Program-made: the position numbers and the translations under genes
Shown here: in pieces, positions 8,122 through 17,497 of the stretch
How positions within the stretch are numbered: the stretch's first letter is position 1
Layout: each line of letters begins with the position of its first letter
Notes under the pieces: model-generated
Seen by the model: only the letters and a program-made list of their open reading frames with translations
Databases searched by the model: none
What the model was told of the DNA's origin: nothing
Assembly (NCBI RefSeq): GCF_002215035.1
Contig: NZ_NKFP01000006.1
Location: 3,873,080-3,937,079 of the forward strand
Source of the DNA: Leptolyngbya ohadii IS1
Lineage (GTDB): Bacteria > Cyanobacteriota > Cyanobacteriia > Elainellales > Elainellaceae
Reading direction: 5' to 3'
DNA: 64,000 nucleotides

Positions 8122-9226
8122 TCTGATTGCCGAGGGCTTGCCAGTCGTGGACGGGGACAAATACACCGCCGCCCTGATGTTCGGTGAGTTCCTGGACATA
8201 GCGGCTGTGGTAGCCGACGATCGGAGTGCCGCTGGTTAGAGCCTCGATCAGGCAGCGGGGAGATTCAGGGGTGATGTGGGTGAACAGCATCAGGTGGGAT
8301 TCGCGGATGCGTTGCAGCAGCTTTTGGCGATCGCGCTCCAGTCCGTAGAGTTCGATTTGTTCCTGGAGGTTGAGTTCGGCGATCAGGGATTTCATTTCCT
8401 GAATTAGCTCCCCTTCGCCAAACCAGACAGCTTTTACGTTCACGCCTGCATCCCTGGCAACGGCGATCGCCCTGACCCAATCGAGGGGAGCTTTCATGGC
8501 GGCAATGCGTCCGGCGTAGCAGATTTTGAGTACGGGATCAGTGGGGGCGGACTGAATTTTGGCGGCGAGTGCTTCGACAGAAATGCTGTCCTCTGGCTTG
8601 GTATGAACATCGTGGATCACGTAACTGTTGCGGCATAGAGGATGATACACCTCATAGCAGTCCTGTCCATGCCAGAGTCCAACGGCACTAGGCTGAATAA
8701 TTTGCCTTTCAAACGGCACCATCAGCGACGACATTGCCCTGCCCACCAAACGTTTTTTAAGATTGCCCTGCTGACTGACCTGCCGCACCACCTGGTGTTC
8801 TACCCGATCGGCATGAACGGCGTAGGCTCTGCCCTGTTTCGCGGCTTCCAGTGCGGCAATCCCAGCCCAGTCGCCAATTAGCCCACCAAAGGCAAACTGG
8901 AGGTAGTCGCAGCGCGGAATTAACGCTGCCAGCCGTTTTCGCGTGGCGGCATAGGTCTTCAGAAAGGCAGACAGGCGGTATGCCCAGGGCAGCGTCACAA
9001 ACTCAAAGCGATCGGGCTGCTTCAGGGTTGCCGTGTCTCGCCAAAAAGAAACCCGCTGCTGACTGGCGACCTCCTCCGGCATCAGGGGAGCCGCAATGAT
9101 CATTGAGCCAAAGTGTTCTGCCCACAGCTCTAAGCCGTTTCCCGCCTGGTCGTCCATCAGCAGCTTGCCATCGGCTTGATAGAACGGGCTGTGCAGAACA
9201 AGCAGCATTCCTTTGCGGTCTTTCAT
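8090..9226 (-). CDS. Glycosyltransferase family 4 protein, 3' end truncated
   Basis: About 378 residues from the ATG at 9226; an upstream ATG at 9256 would add ten poorly conserved residues. It has two Rossmann-like domains: the N-terminal half with YLQFAFGGLIGDWAG, and the C-terminal GT4 donor-binding half with [20 protein letters not shown], a central VWFGEGE strand, and the E-x7-E-like stretch SPRCLIEALTSGTPIVGY. A role in making a surface or secreted polysaccharide is likely. The frame stops in GNQIIALDRDR-GQ, and the last codons are read from the opposite palindrome arm, so 20-40 natural C-terminal residues are probably missing. It follows the GMC oxidoreductase on the same strand. Two 15-bp repeats, CATAAGCCTAGATCT/G, lie just upstream. 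Confidence 0.8.
   Translation of the reverse strand: MKDRKGMLLVLHSPFYQADGKLLMDDQAGNGLELWAEHFGSMIIAAPLMPEEVASQQRVSFWRDTATLKQPDRFEFVTLPWAYRLSAFLKTYAATRKRLAALIPRCDYLQFAFGGLIGDWAGIAALEAAKQGRAYAVHADRVEHQVVRQVSQQGNLKKRLVGRAMSSLMVPFERQIIQPSAVGLWHGQDCYEVYHPLCRNSYVIHDVHTKPEDSISVEALAAKIQSAPTDPVLKICYAGRIAAMKAPLDWVRAIAVARDAGVNVKAVWFGEGELIQEMKSLIAELNLQEQIELYGLERDRQKLLQRIRESHLMLFTHITPESPRCLIEALTSGTPIVGYHSRYVQELTEHQGGGVFVPVHDWQALGNQIIALDRDRGQ
8106..8618 (-). repeat. Right arm of 513-bp perfect palindrome
   Basis: Exact inverted copy of 7593-8105. This arm is the one continuous with the rest of the glycosyltransferase gene (to 9226), so it is the parental copy. Confidence 0.95.
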
Positions 9227-9424
9227 AAGCCCAGCTTGCATAAGCCTAGATCTCATAAGCCTAGATCGATACAGACGTGAACTGCTCCATCGAACAGAAG
9301 TCGTTCTCTCCTGAGGTTAACGCTGTTGCCGCAATCTCGTCTAAGCCGCAGTATTCTACGGCAGCATTTTTAAGCAATCTTTAGCAATCTTATGAAGCCT
9401 AGCTTAACAGAAGGCAGATTGTGC

Positions 9425-11197
9425 TTAACGATTTAGGACATTCATCCGATCGTTTCCCCCATCACTCCCTGTTGAGATATGTTGTGGCTGCGTTGCTCTA
9501 AACTCGCTGACTTTCAGCCAGTCCGCCAGACGAATTGCCATTGCCGTCACCATCAACGTGGGATTGGCATGACCAGCGGTAGGAAAGACGGAACTGCCTG
9601 CAATATAAAGCCCTTCCATGCCATGCACCCGGCACTGAAGGTCTACGACGCCTTCTCTGGGATTGCTTGCCATACGGGTCGTGCCCATAGGGTGAGCGCG
9701 ATCGGTAAAGGGATAGTCTGCCCCATCGATCAGCCAGTCCTCCAGAATTAGCTCTGGTAGGCGCAGTCGCCGCAATTCCTGCTTCACAAGCTGGCCCATT
9801 CGCCGCACCGTTTGCTTTTCCTGGGCACCAATGCGCCAATCAATGCGGGAAAGCGGCATCCCCAGTCGATCTTTTTGAACGGCAAGGGTGACGCGGCTGT
9901 TGGGATCGGGGGACTGCTCTACCAGGCAGTAAAGATGGATCTTGCGGGATTTGAGAATGGGAGGACGGTGTTTGACAAAGCGGCGATATAGCCCGTGAAC
10001 GATGCGATGGGACTGGGAAACAACGGCCAACCCATCCTGATACAGCGATTTCTCTTTAATTTCTTCTCCGCTGTCGCGCCAGAACATTGCCCTGGCAACC
10101 ACATCTTCGGGGGCATGACGGTTTTGCAGCCGCGTCCGTAGATGCCGCATCACCGTCCAGGGATCATCCGCCGCCGGGTATTCATCCAGCGATGCTGCAC
10201 AGTTCAGCAGTCCTTCCTCCGCCTGAACGTGAGGGCTAAGCTTCAGTCCATGCTTGTAGACGTGTCGCCCCCGTTCGTCGTCCAGCCAGTATTGTCCAAA
10301 CCGATCCTGCACCTTTGCCGATCGCCGGGGATCAAAATGACCAATCGCACAGCCCGGATGATCCATCAAAAACCGTCCAACAGTATCGTGCGAGTTGCCC
10401 ACCCCATTCGGCAGGATGCGATTAGACGCCAGCAGCAGCCTTGCGTTTTCGATACCGCCGCAGCACAGAACCGTTGCCTTTGCCTTAACCCAGGCGCGTT
10501 TGCCCTCCAGCGTTGTGACTTCGATCGCCTCCAGCTTTTTACCCGTAGCGTTGGTATCCAGGTGGGTAACGTTGGCATGGAGCAGAATGTTCAGATTCGG
10601 TGCATCTGACAGGAAATTGCGACCCAGACGGGCGGGCAGTTTTGCATTGTGGTGGCTTTTGCTTGCCTGCCAAAAAGCCGATTCTAGATAGCGGGGATCA
10701 ACGGTTGGCGTTGGGCGATCGGTTCCAAGCCGCTTCCAGAGTGCCTCGGTGTAGCAGTGCGGTCCCAGCCCCAGATTTTCCCCGGCACGCTCCAGGTAGG
10801 GATCGAGTTCCTGACGGGAAAACATCCAGCCAGAATAGGGAACCCAGGGGCGGAAAGCAAAATCAATTTCGTCAAACGGAGCGCATTGCCCAGACCAGAT
10901 GTGGGACGTGCCGCCAAAGATGCGATAGCGCATTAAGTCCTGCTGCATCACTCTGGGAGCGCCCACGCTCTCAATCTCATTGAGCGTCTGAGCCTCTGCA
11001 TCTTCTGCCCGACCGCTGCTTTCAATGATCCAGACTTCAATTCCGGTTTCCGCAAACTCTTTGGCGATCGACAGTCCGGCAAAACCGCTGCCAACGATGC
11101 AAAGATCTGTCTCTACAACAGCGCCATCTTCAAACGATCGGAGGTCATGCCATTTCAACTTTCCCTGGCTCCCACTTTTATCAATGACTTTTATCAA
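9425..11197 (-). CDS. GMC-family FAD-dependent oxidoreductase
   Basis: 590 residues. The FAD-binding Rossmann motif is CIVGSGFAGLSIAKEFAE (about 33-50), followed by the acidic IIESSGR. The second FAD/substrate segment GTSHIWSGQC follows. The C-terminus has the GMC active-site region: HPMGTTRMASNP with the catalytic His, and the closing VFPTAGHANPTLMVTAMAIRLADWL. Members oxidise alcohols, sugars or aldoses; the pairing with a glycosyltransferase suggests a sugar substrate, an inference. The only in-frame start before the Rossmann fold is a TTG at 11197. This start lies inside a 13-bp tandem duplication (11176-11201), so the true N-terminus is uncertain. Confidence 0.88.
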   Translation of the reverse strand: MIKVIDKSGSQGKLKWHDLRSFEDGAVVETDLCIVGSGFAGLSIAKEFAETGIEVWIIESSGRAEDAEAQTLNEIESVGAPRVMQQDLMRYRIFGGTSHIWSGQCAPFDEIDFAFRPWVPYSGWMFSRQELDPYLERAGENLGLGPHCYTEALWKRLGTDRPTPTVDPRYLESAFWQASKSHHNAKLPARLGRNFLSDAPNLNILLHANVTHLDTNATGKKLEAIEVTTLEGKRAWVKAKATVLCCGGIENARLLLASNRILPNGVGNSHDTVGRFLMDHPGCAIGHFDPRRSAKVQDRFGQYWLDDERGRHVYKHGLKLSPHVQAEEGLLNCAASLDEYPAADDPWTVMRHLRTRLQNRHAPEDVVARAMFWRDSGEEIKEKSLYQDGLAVVSQSHRIVHGLYRRFVKHRPPILKSRKIHLYCLVEQSPDPNSRVTLAVQKDRLGMPLSRIDWRIGAQEKQTVRRMGQLVKQELRRLRLPELILEDWLIDGADYPFTDRAHPMGTTRMASNPREGVVDLQCRVHGMEGLYIAGSSVFPTAGHANPTLMVTAMAIRLADWLKVSEFRATQPQHISTGSDGGNDRMNVLNR

Positions 11198-11879
11198 TGA
11201 CTTGATGCGAGTTTGACACCGTTAGAGAATGCAGCTCAAACAGATTCGCTTTCAACCTACTTCTGAAATATTTCTACGGGGAAAGTTATGTTTAGCCAAA
11301 AATTCTGACCCTTCATGCACCGCTACGACGGAGACAGCATCGTTATCGGAAATCCCAAGCTCCATGAACGGACGGTAACACTGGAGACTGGGCAGCAAGA
11401 GGGCTAGGTAACGTCGGACTAGGTAACTTAGTTTAACTGCATTACTCAGACTAGGGTGTAGGGATACGCCCCCTATAGGATATACAGCTTGCCCCAATCG
11501 AGTACAGCATGAGGAGGCTACAGAAGTAGACCAAGGAATCTATCTCGAGATGGATGCTCTATAAAGCAACAGCAGTTTCACTGAAGCTTAGTGTCGGACT
11601 GCATCAATTTTTATCCTAGTTCTGGCAGGTGGAAAAGCTTGATAAGGCTTGGTTAATTGTTAGCAGTAAGAATAAAGCAGCGATAAACTTTCGGTAGAAG
11701 AATATTGCGAAAGACACAGCGGACAGATCCAAGCGGATAATCCGTTGAGTGCAGCATCCCTTCACCTGCTTTTGAATTGGCAGATTTAAGTTGGCAGATT
11801 TGAATTGGCATAACCGATAGGGGCAGATTAGGCTAAAGTGCCCTGCCTGGCTTCCCTATCAGCATCTAAACGCGGAGCA
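11198..11879. other. Long intergenic region without recognisable gene
   Basis: About 680 bases separate the GMC oxidoreductase and the DUF4347 gene. An 81-codon minus-strand frame (11252-11497) has no family resemblance and no clear ribosome binding site; I do not call it. Short tandem repeats are present at 11771-11811 (15-bp units around TTGGCAGATTT). No terminator or RNA gene is evident. Confidence 0.5.
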
Positions 11880-14800
11880 CTAGACAAAATAGCGGTTCAC
11901 AGTCAGAACACCCGCGCCCGCATCGCCCGCACTAAACCTGATCCCCGTGACATCCACGACCAAATCTCGGCTTGCACCGTAGCCCTTGACCGTATCATTG
12001 ACTGACAGATAGGTGCTACCGCGCCAGTTAAAGAAGACAGCCTCCTTTGTCCCCAGATCCTGTCCCGCACTGCGCTGGTTTTTGTCCCCATAGGCATTTC
12101 GGGCGGCTTGTTCCAGGGTGCGTCCTCGAACTCGTCCGGCATTAAACAATCCTCTGGGACGGTTGGTGGTTCGACCGTTGCCATCAAAGTCCAGCACAAA
12201 CCGATCGCCCTTAGTGGCATCAAACTTGCGGATGCGATCGGGGGCAGTTGCCAGAGAAGTTGCCAGCGCCGCCGCTTCACTGTTGCCTGCAAAGACCATG
12301 CGATCGGCTCCAGGTCCCCCCGTGAGAATGTCCTGTCCATTGCCGCCGATCAAAGTATCATTGCCCGTGCCGCCCAGCAGAACATCGTCGCCCAAGCCGC
12401 CATCCAGCCGATCGTTATCTTTGCCGCCATCCAGCCGATCGTCGCAATCCAAGCCAATTAGGGTATCATTGCCGCCCCGCCCGCTAAGGCGATCGCTATC
12501 CTCCGTTCCCACTAACGTATCAGCATCACGAGTGCCGCGCCGTACCACACCGGGATCGCAGACCTTGACCGTCACCAGGTTTGACCATTGCTCCACCACG
12601 TTGGCTCTCAGGGGATTGCCCGCCAGATCCGTGATGCCCGTATCCCCTGCGGTGAGGCTCAGCCGATAGTCGCCCTGCTGATTGGTCAGCTTTCGCAGAT
12701 TGCCCAGCGTCCAGGTGATACCGTCGGGACTGGTGAGGGTGGCTCTGGAGAGGTTCACCGGATTGCCGTCCCGCGTTAGCCGCAGATCCCCAATGTCCAG
12801 CCCCGCGATCGCTTCATTGAACTGGAGCGTGATTGCGTTAACAGGTTCCCGCCGAGTTTGGGGTGTAACGGGCAGAATTGTGCCACCGGGCGAGGTGCGA
12901 TCGATGCTGTAAACCTCCCCGATGAAGTTGCCGTTTCCGGCTCCAGCAGCTCCCAGGGGAACCCCCAGCGTATTGACGATCGAGTCGTTATCAACGAGGT
13001 TTAAGCCGATCGTGCCGTCGCCGCCGCCCGTGTTCACCGCTACGGTATAGAAGCTGTCGTTGACCCGCGTTACGGAGGCAATATTAGCTCCGCCCACGCC
13101 CGTTGTGGCAAGGCTGAAGTCGGTGGCATCTACCCTGGAAACCGCATCGTTGAAGATGACCGCAAAATTAACCGTGGCGGCATTCACTGGATTCGTCTCC
13201 AGTCGGGTAATCGAAGCAACGCGGGGTGGCACCTTATTCACCCCATAGGCTCCGCCGACAAAGTTACCGTTGCCCGCGCCCACACCCCCCAGCGGAACAC
13301 CAATGCTGTTGCGAATCAGATCGGTGTCGATCAGGTTTAGCTGCAAGTTGCCGCTACCGCTGCCCGTACTGGCGCTCACGTTGTAGGTCTTACCGCTGCC
13401 CGTCACTCCCAGGATTTGGGCGTCCGCGATCCCCTGAAGGACAAAACTGCTGGCATCAACCCCCAGCACATCCTGACTGAAGGTAACTGTATAGTTGACC
13501 GTTGCCGCCGCCGTAGGACTGGGATTGATCGGCGTAATCGCAGAGACGATCGGCGCACTTTTGATAATCGTGTAGCTCTGCCCCACAGCATTACCATTGC
13601 CGACACCCGTATCGCCCAGTGCCACGCCCAGCGTGTTGCGGATGGAATCATTGTCGATCAGGTTCAGCCCGACGCTGCCATCTCCCGTTCCCGTGTTGAC
13701 CGTAACTCGGTAGACCGTGGGATTCGCCGGATCAACAACGCTGACCCCCGTGATCTGAGCATTGCTAATGCCGCCTGTCGTTGCCAGGGCAAAATCCGCC
13801 GCATCCACTTCGGAAACGGGCTGGCTAAAGCTCACCGTAAAGTCAACATTATCGGCGTTGGTTGCGTTAACGGTGCTTGTAGTAATTCCAGAGACAGTGG
13901 GCGGCGTTTTATCGATCTGGTAAGTCTGTCCGGCGGCGAAATTGCCATTGCCGACCCCCGTGCCGCCCAACCGCACTCCCAGGGAATTCTGAATTGAATC
14001 ATCGTCCGCCAGGTTCAAGCCCAGCGGTCCATTGCCTGTGCCCGTATTCACCGTAACCGTATAGGTGTCTGGACTGATGGAATTGACGCCGGTCACGGTT
14101 GCGCCCGCGATCCCCCCTCCCCCCGGCAGAAAATCCTCGATCGAGACACCGCTCACCCCCGTTGAGAAAACGACGCGGTAAGTAACGCTGCTGGCAGCCG
14201 TCAGAGCAGGGGCACCGGGCATCCGGCTAATCGACAAAACTGTCGGTGGAGTGCGATCAACCGTATATTCCGCCCCAGAGGTATTGCCGTTACCGCTCCC
14301 CGTACCGCCTAAGGGCACCGCAACAGTGCCGATCGCGGTAGAGACCGTGCTGGTAATCGAGTCGTTGTCTTGCAGCAGGAGTCCGAGCGTTCCGGTGAGT
14401 GCCGTTCCAGTCGTCAGGGAGACGGTGTAGGTTGTCCCGGCGGCATTGCTGGTAATGGTTGGGACGATCGCCGCACCGGGCAGAGTACCGAAAAGCTGAA
14501 AATCTGTGACATCGACGCCTGTAACCGGACTGGAAAAGGTAACGGTGTATGCCACCTGATCCGCCGCCGTGAGTAAAGCACCGGAAGCCGGAGCGATCGT
14601 CGCCGTGGGGACATCGACCTTCACCGTCGTTCCTACCACCGTACCGCCGTTATATGCCGGATCGCCTTCTGTGATGACTGTTGCGCCAGAATTAATAAAC
14701 AGGGCACTGGCAATTCCCGTTCCGGCAGCACCTAAAACTGCTCCAGTTCCACCGCTGCCGCCCGACACCGAGTTGCTGCTAAAAGTGACACTGGACAACC

Positions 14801-15770
14801 GCAGGTTGCCTCCCTCAATCGAAATGGCTCCACCCCGTCCATCTCCGCCCTGTCCACCCGTGCCGCCCGGTGTATTGCCCCCCTGTCCGCCAGTCGCATT
14901 ATTGTTTTGCAGCCCGACCCGAACGAGGGTGACATTGCCGCCCTTAATCCAGAGAGCACCGCCCTGCCCCAATCCTCCCGTTTGTCCGGCAGTAGTCGCA
15001 TTTGTGCCCCTGGCAATCCCCCCGCTGATCGTTAGATCCTCGATTTGAACGGTGCCGCCCGCAATCGTCAAGCCCCGGTTTCCATTTCCCCGGAGGGTGC
15101 GATTGTTTCCGGCAAAGAGAATATTGGAGGCGATATCCGGCAGAACACCTGTGATATCAAAGCTGTTCATGATGTTGATGACATCATCACCCGGCAGCGC
15201 ATTCGCATCGGTGATTGCCTGCGCCAAACCGAACGAACTATCGACGTTAAAGGTGGCAAGCTTCCCGTCATAGCTTTCCAGCACCGAGGAGGAAAAGGCG
15301 ATCGGCGTCGTAATTTCCCCAGTTGCCGCTTCCAGTGTCCAGTCGCCCCCCAAGGCTGCGCTACCCGTCAGATTTGTTGATCCGGCAACATCCATCTGGG
15401 TGAGCTGGCTGATTTGCTCCAGGAGCGATTGTCCCGCATCCCCTGCCGCCACATTGCAGCCCCACAGCAGCAGATCTGCCCCCGGACGGAAGGACACCGA
15501 CCACTGCTGGAGCATTCCGCCATACTGAGCCAGGGTTGCCCCGTTAAGCTGTGCCGACCCAAGCTGTAAACTGCCTTCGCTGCCGTGGGACAGGATTTGC
15601 AGGCTTGCCAGATCCCGCCGCGATGCTAAAAGCTGCGTGATTTGAACAATGCCATCCTGATTGGGATCGAGGAGAACCACCTCAGCAGCAGCATCCAACC
15701 CTTGCAGCAGGGTGCCGTAGTTAGCAACGGTGGGATCAACAACAATTAGCGTCGAGCGAGTTTCAGTCAT
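11880..15770 (-). CDS. DUF4347/Ig-like/RTX calcium-binding secreted protein
   Basis: 1296 residues. Domains in order: DUF4347 (about 7-165, with LQILSHGSEGSLQLG and LLLWGCNVAAGDAG); a glycine-rich stretch resembling a right-handed beta-helix (about 170-365); five tandem modules of about 110 residues, each ending near DNDSI..LGVPLGGTGxGNGNF..G..Y; a sixth, divergent Ig-like module; then RTX nonapeptides (GRGGNDTLIG, GGLGDDVLLGGTGNDTLIGGNGQDILTGG) that bind calcium; and a C-terminal domain of about 150 residues. There is no N-terminal signal peptide, as usual for proteins exported by type I secretion through a C-terminal signal. A surface adhesin or S-layer-like role is likely. No secretion genes lie beside it. 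Confidence 0.88.
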   Translation of the reverse strand: MTETRSTLIVVDPTVANYGTLLQGLDAAAEVVLLDPNQDGIVQITQLLASRRDLASLQILSHGSEGSLQLGSAQLNGATLAQYGGMLQQWSVSFRPGADLLLWGCNVAAGDAGQSLLEQISQLTQMDVAGSTNLTGSAALGGDWTLEAATGEITTPIAFSSSVLESYDGKLATFNVDSSFGLAQAITDANALPGDDVINIMNSFDITGVLPDIASNILFAGNNRTLRGNGNRGLTIAGGTVQIEDLTISGGIARGTNATTAGQTGGLGQGGALWIKGGNVTLVRVGLQNNNATGGQGGNTPGGTGGQGGDGRGGAISIEGGNLRLSSVTFSSNSVSGGSGGTGAVLGAAGTGIASALFINSGATVITEGDPAYNGGTVVGTTVKVDVPTATIAPASGALLTAADQVAYTVTFSSPVTGVDVTDFQLFGTLPGAAIVPTITSNAAGTTYTVSLTTGTALTGTLGLLLQDNDSITSTVSTAIGTVAVPLGGTGSGNGNTSGAEYTVDRTPPTVLSISRMPGAPALTAASSVTYRVVFSTGVSGVSIEDFLPGGGGIAGATVTGVNSISPDTYTVTVNTGTGNGPLGLNLADDDSIQNSLGVRLGGTGVGNGNFAAGQTYQIDKTPPTVSGITTSTVNATNADNVDFTVSFSQPVSEVDAADFALATTGGISNAQITGVSVVDPANPTVYRVTVNTGTGDGSVGLNLIDNDSIRNTLGVALGDTGVGNGNAVGQSYTIIKSAPIVSAITPINPSPTAAATVNYTVTFSQDVLGVDASSFVLQGIADAQILGVTGSGKTYNVSASTGSGSGNLQLNLIDTDLIRNSIGVPLGGVGAGNGNFVGGAYGVNKVPPRVASITRLETNPVNAATVNFAVIFNDAVSRVDATDFSLATTGVGGANIASVTRVNDSFYTVAVNTGGGDGTIGLNLVDNDSIVNTLGVPLGAAGAGNGNFIGEVYSIDRTSPGGTILPVTPQTRREPVNAITLQFNEAIAGLDIGDLRLTRDGNPVNLSRATLTSPDGITWTLGNLRKLTNQQGDYRLSLTAGDTGITDLAGNPLRANVVEQWSNLVTVKVCDPGVVRRGTRDADTLVGTEDSDRLSGRGGNDTLIGLDCDDRLDGGKDNDRLDGGLGDDVLLGGTGNDTLIGGNGQDILTGGPGADRMVFAGNSEAAALATSLATAPDRIRKFDATKGDRFVLDFDGNGRTTNRPRGLFNAGRVRGRTLEQAARNAYGDKNQRSAGQDLGTKEAVFFNWRGSTYLSVNDTVKGYGASRDLVVDVTGIRFSAGDAGAGVLTVNRYFV

Positions 15771-16231
15771 GGGTAAATGCAGTCAAAAAGAGCAGGGGCA
15801 GCAACAGGTAGCAATTTCGCTTCTTTAGAGAAATAAATAGGACTACGGTGCCGGGATTAAAAATACCGCAAGCGAATCCGAAATCTAGGGGGAATATACC
15901 CAAAGCAGGATCTTTACTTGCAAGTGAGTCTAAATTCTTCGCCATACCCAGTTTGCTAAAGGGTAATTTTCGTGGAACTCCGATCGCCGATAGACTCTGG
16001 ATTTTACCCGCAGAACCATCGATATCAGCGGAATGTCAGTAGAATGCCCGTTCTAGTTACAAAACTCACAGTCCTATGAAGCGATTTCACCCAACCTCGA
16101 TCGCTGCGGCAGGAATGGGAGCGCCTTTTCCTAAGTTTTCCTAACCCGATCGCAATTCTGCTCAAACTGGGGACACTCATCCACTACCATCTAGTTAAGT
16201 TAATCGTTCGTAATGGAGCGTATCGATCACT
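15771..16231. promoter_or_regulatory. Divergent upstream region of the DUF4347 gene and psaX
   Basis: 460 bases without a gene. The right end carries the psaX leader with a GGAG at 16215-16218, 13 bases before the ATG. No motif strong enough to name was found. Confidence 0.35.
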
Positions 16232-16345
16232 ATGACCACAACGAAGACTGGTAAGCCGGGCTATCCCTTCCGTACTCTGTGGGCGATCATTCTGCTGGCA
16301 GGAAACTTTCTAGTAGCTGCTTTCTATTTCGGCATCCTGAAGTAG
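16232..16345 (+). CDS. psaX: Photosystem I subunit PsaX
   Basis: 37 codons, too short for most gene finders. The peptide starts MTTTKTGKPGYPFRTLWA and ends NFLVAAFYFGILK. It closely resembles the thermophilic cyanobacterial PsaX as I recall it, with a Lys-rich N-terminus, then a YxFRTxWA turn, a single membrane helix and the ending NFLVAxYxxILK. PsaX is a one-helix subunit at the edge of PsaA/PsaB that contributes to chlorophyll and lipid binding in photosystem I. It is found in only some cyanobacteria. The gene stands alone, on the opposite strand from both neighbours. The GGAG upstream is further from the start than usual. Confidence 0.85.
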   Translation: MTTTKTGKPGYPFRTLWAIILLAGNFLVAAFYFGILK

Positions 16346-16561
16346 GGGCACTCTGAAGTCGGGAAATTCTGAAATCGGAATCTCCTGAATCGTTTTCTGT
16401 AGCGTGCTGGGTCGGAGCGGCTGAACTGCAAGGATAAAATTGACGGCAAAAAATCAGGCTCTTGCTTTGGCTCAAGTCCTGTCAGGTTTGCGGTTTGTTT
16501 TAGACTCTCTTCGGTCAGGTCGGACTCAGCACAGTTTAGGAAATGTCTTATCAGTACGAAA

Positions 16562-16582
16562 GGGCGGACAAGATGCCCACCC
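16562..16582 (-). terminator. Possible terminator after the ABC permease gene
   Basis: On the minus strand GGGTGG and CCGCCC form a six-pair stem (one G-U pair) around a nine-base loop, followed by a weak TTTC. It lies 49 bases beyond the permease stop codon. Confidence 0.4.
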
Positions 16583-16630
16583 CACAAGAGTTTTATTAGA
16601 TTAATTGGTGGAGAATTTATCCCAGACGGG

Positions 16631-17497
16631 CTACATGGTGCCTCGGAAGATGCCCTGGGGACGAATTAGCAGAACCACAATCATCAGCAGAAGGGCAACG
16701 CCCAGCTTGTACTCTGCGGGAAGCCAGTAGGTTGAAACTTCCTGAGCAATGCCAATCACCATCGCTCCCGCGATCGCCCCATAGGGGTTGCCAATACCGC
16801 CCAGAATTACAGAGGCAAACATCGGCAGAATCAAAAACCAGCCCATGTTCGGACGGACGGCGGTGACTAATCCATACATTCCACCCCCGATCGCCGTTAA
16901 GCCTGCCGCAATGACCCAAGTCCAGATGACGACCTGATCGACGTTAATTCCGGATACCCTTGCCAGATCGACGTTATCCGCTACAGCCCGCATTGCCTTG
17001 CCCGTCTTTGTTTTTTGCAGCAGGTAATGCAGTCCCAGAATTACAAGAATCGTGAGTCCCACTACTAACAGGCGATTCTGAGCAATCCGCAGCCCAAAAA
17101 AATCGAGGGCAGAGACAACGGGCAGATTATAGCTCTGGTTAGCGCCGCCCCAGATCAAAATAATGCCGTTTCGCAAAAACAGAGCAAGCCCGATCGAAAT
17201 AATGATCAGCGTGGTAGAACTGGCGCGTTTCGATCGCATGGGCGACCAGAGCAGCTTTTCAGTCAGGAGTGCGACGGCGATCGTCAGTCCGGCTCCCAGC
17301 AGAATGGACAGCCAAATATTCATGCCGCTGAGGTTAAACACCAGGGTTAGGTATGCACCCAGGGTCATGATGTCGCCGTGGGCAAAGTTTGCCAGCCGCA
17401 GAATGCCGTAGGTGAGGGTTAGACCGACCGCTGCCAGAGCAATGATGCTGCCGACTGCGATCCCATTGACGAGGAGTTGGAGGAATTCGGAGTCCAT
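16631..17497 (-). CDS. Branched-chain/neutral amino acid ABC transporter permease (LivH/NatD type)
   Basis: 288 residues with about eight membrane helices. The N-terminus (LLVNGIAVGSIIALAAVGLTLTYGILRLANFAHGD) is the LivH-family signature. The cytoplasmic coupling loop for the ATPases is KTKTGKAMRAVADNVDLARVSGIN. It forms half of the membrane channel of a type I importer for neutral or branched-chain amino acids, comparable to NatD of Synechocystis. The partner permease, the ATPases and the binding protein are not in this window, which is normal for the scattered cyanobacterial nat genes. The substrate cannot be told from sequence alone. Confidence 0.88.
   Translation of the reverse strand: MDSEFLQLLVNGIAVGSIIALAAVGLTLTYGILRLANFAHGDIMTLGAYLTLVFNLSGMNIWLSILLGAGLTIAVALLTEKLLWSPMRSKRASSTTLIIISIGLALFLRNGIILIWGGANQSYNLPVVSALDFFGLRIAQNRLLVVGLTILVILGLHYLLQKTKTGKAMRAVADNVDLARVSGINVDQVVIWTWVIAAGLTAIGGGMYGLVTAVRPNMGWFLILPMFASVILGGIGNPYGAIAGAMVIGIAQEVSTYWLPAEYKLGVALLLMIVVLLIRPQGIFRGTM

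Noticed and set aside
11252-11497. 81-codon minus-strand frame upstream of the GMC oxidoreductase
   Set aside because: No family resemblance, no ribosome binding site, and the composition is like random translation of intergenic DNA.
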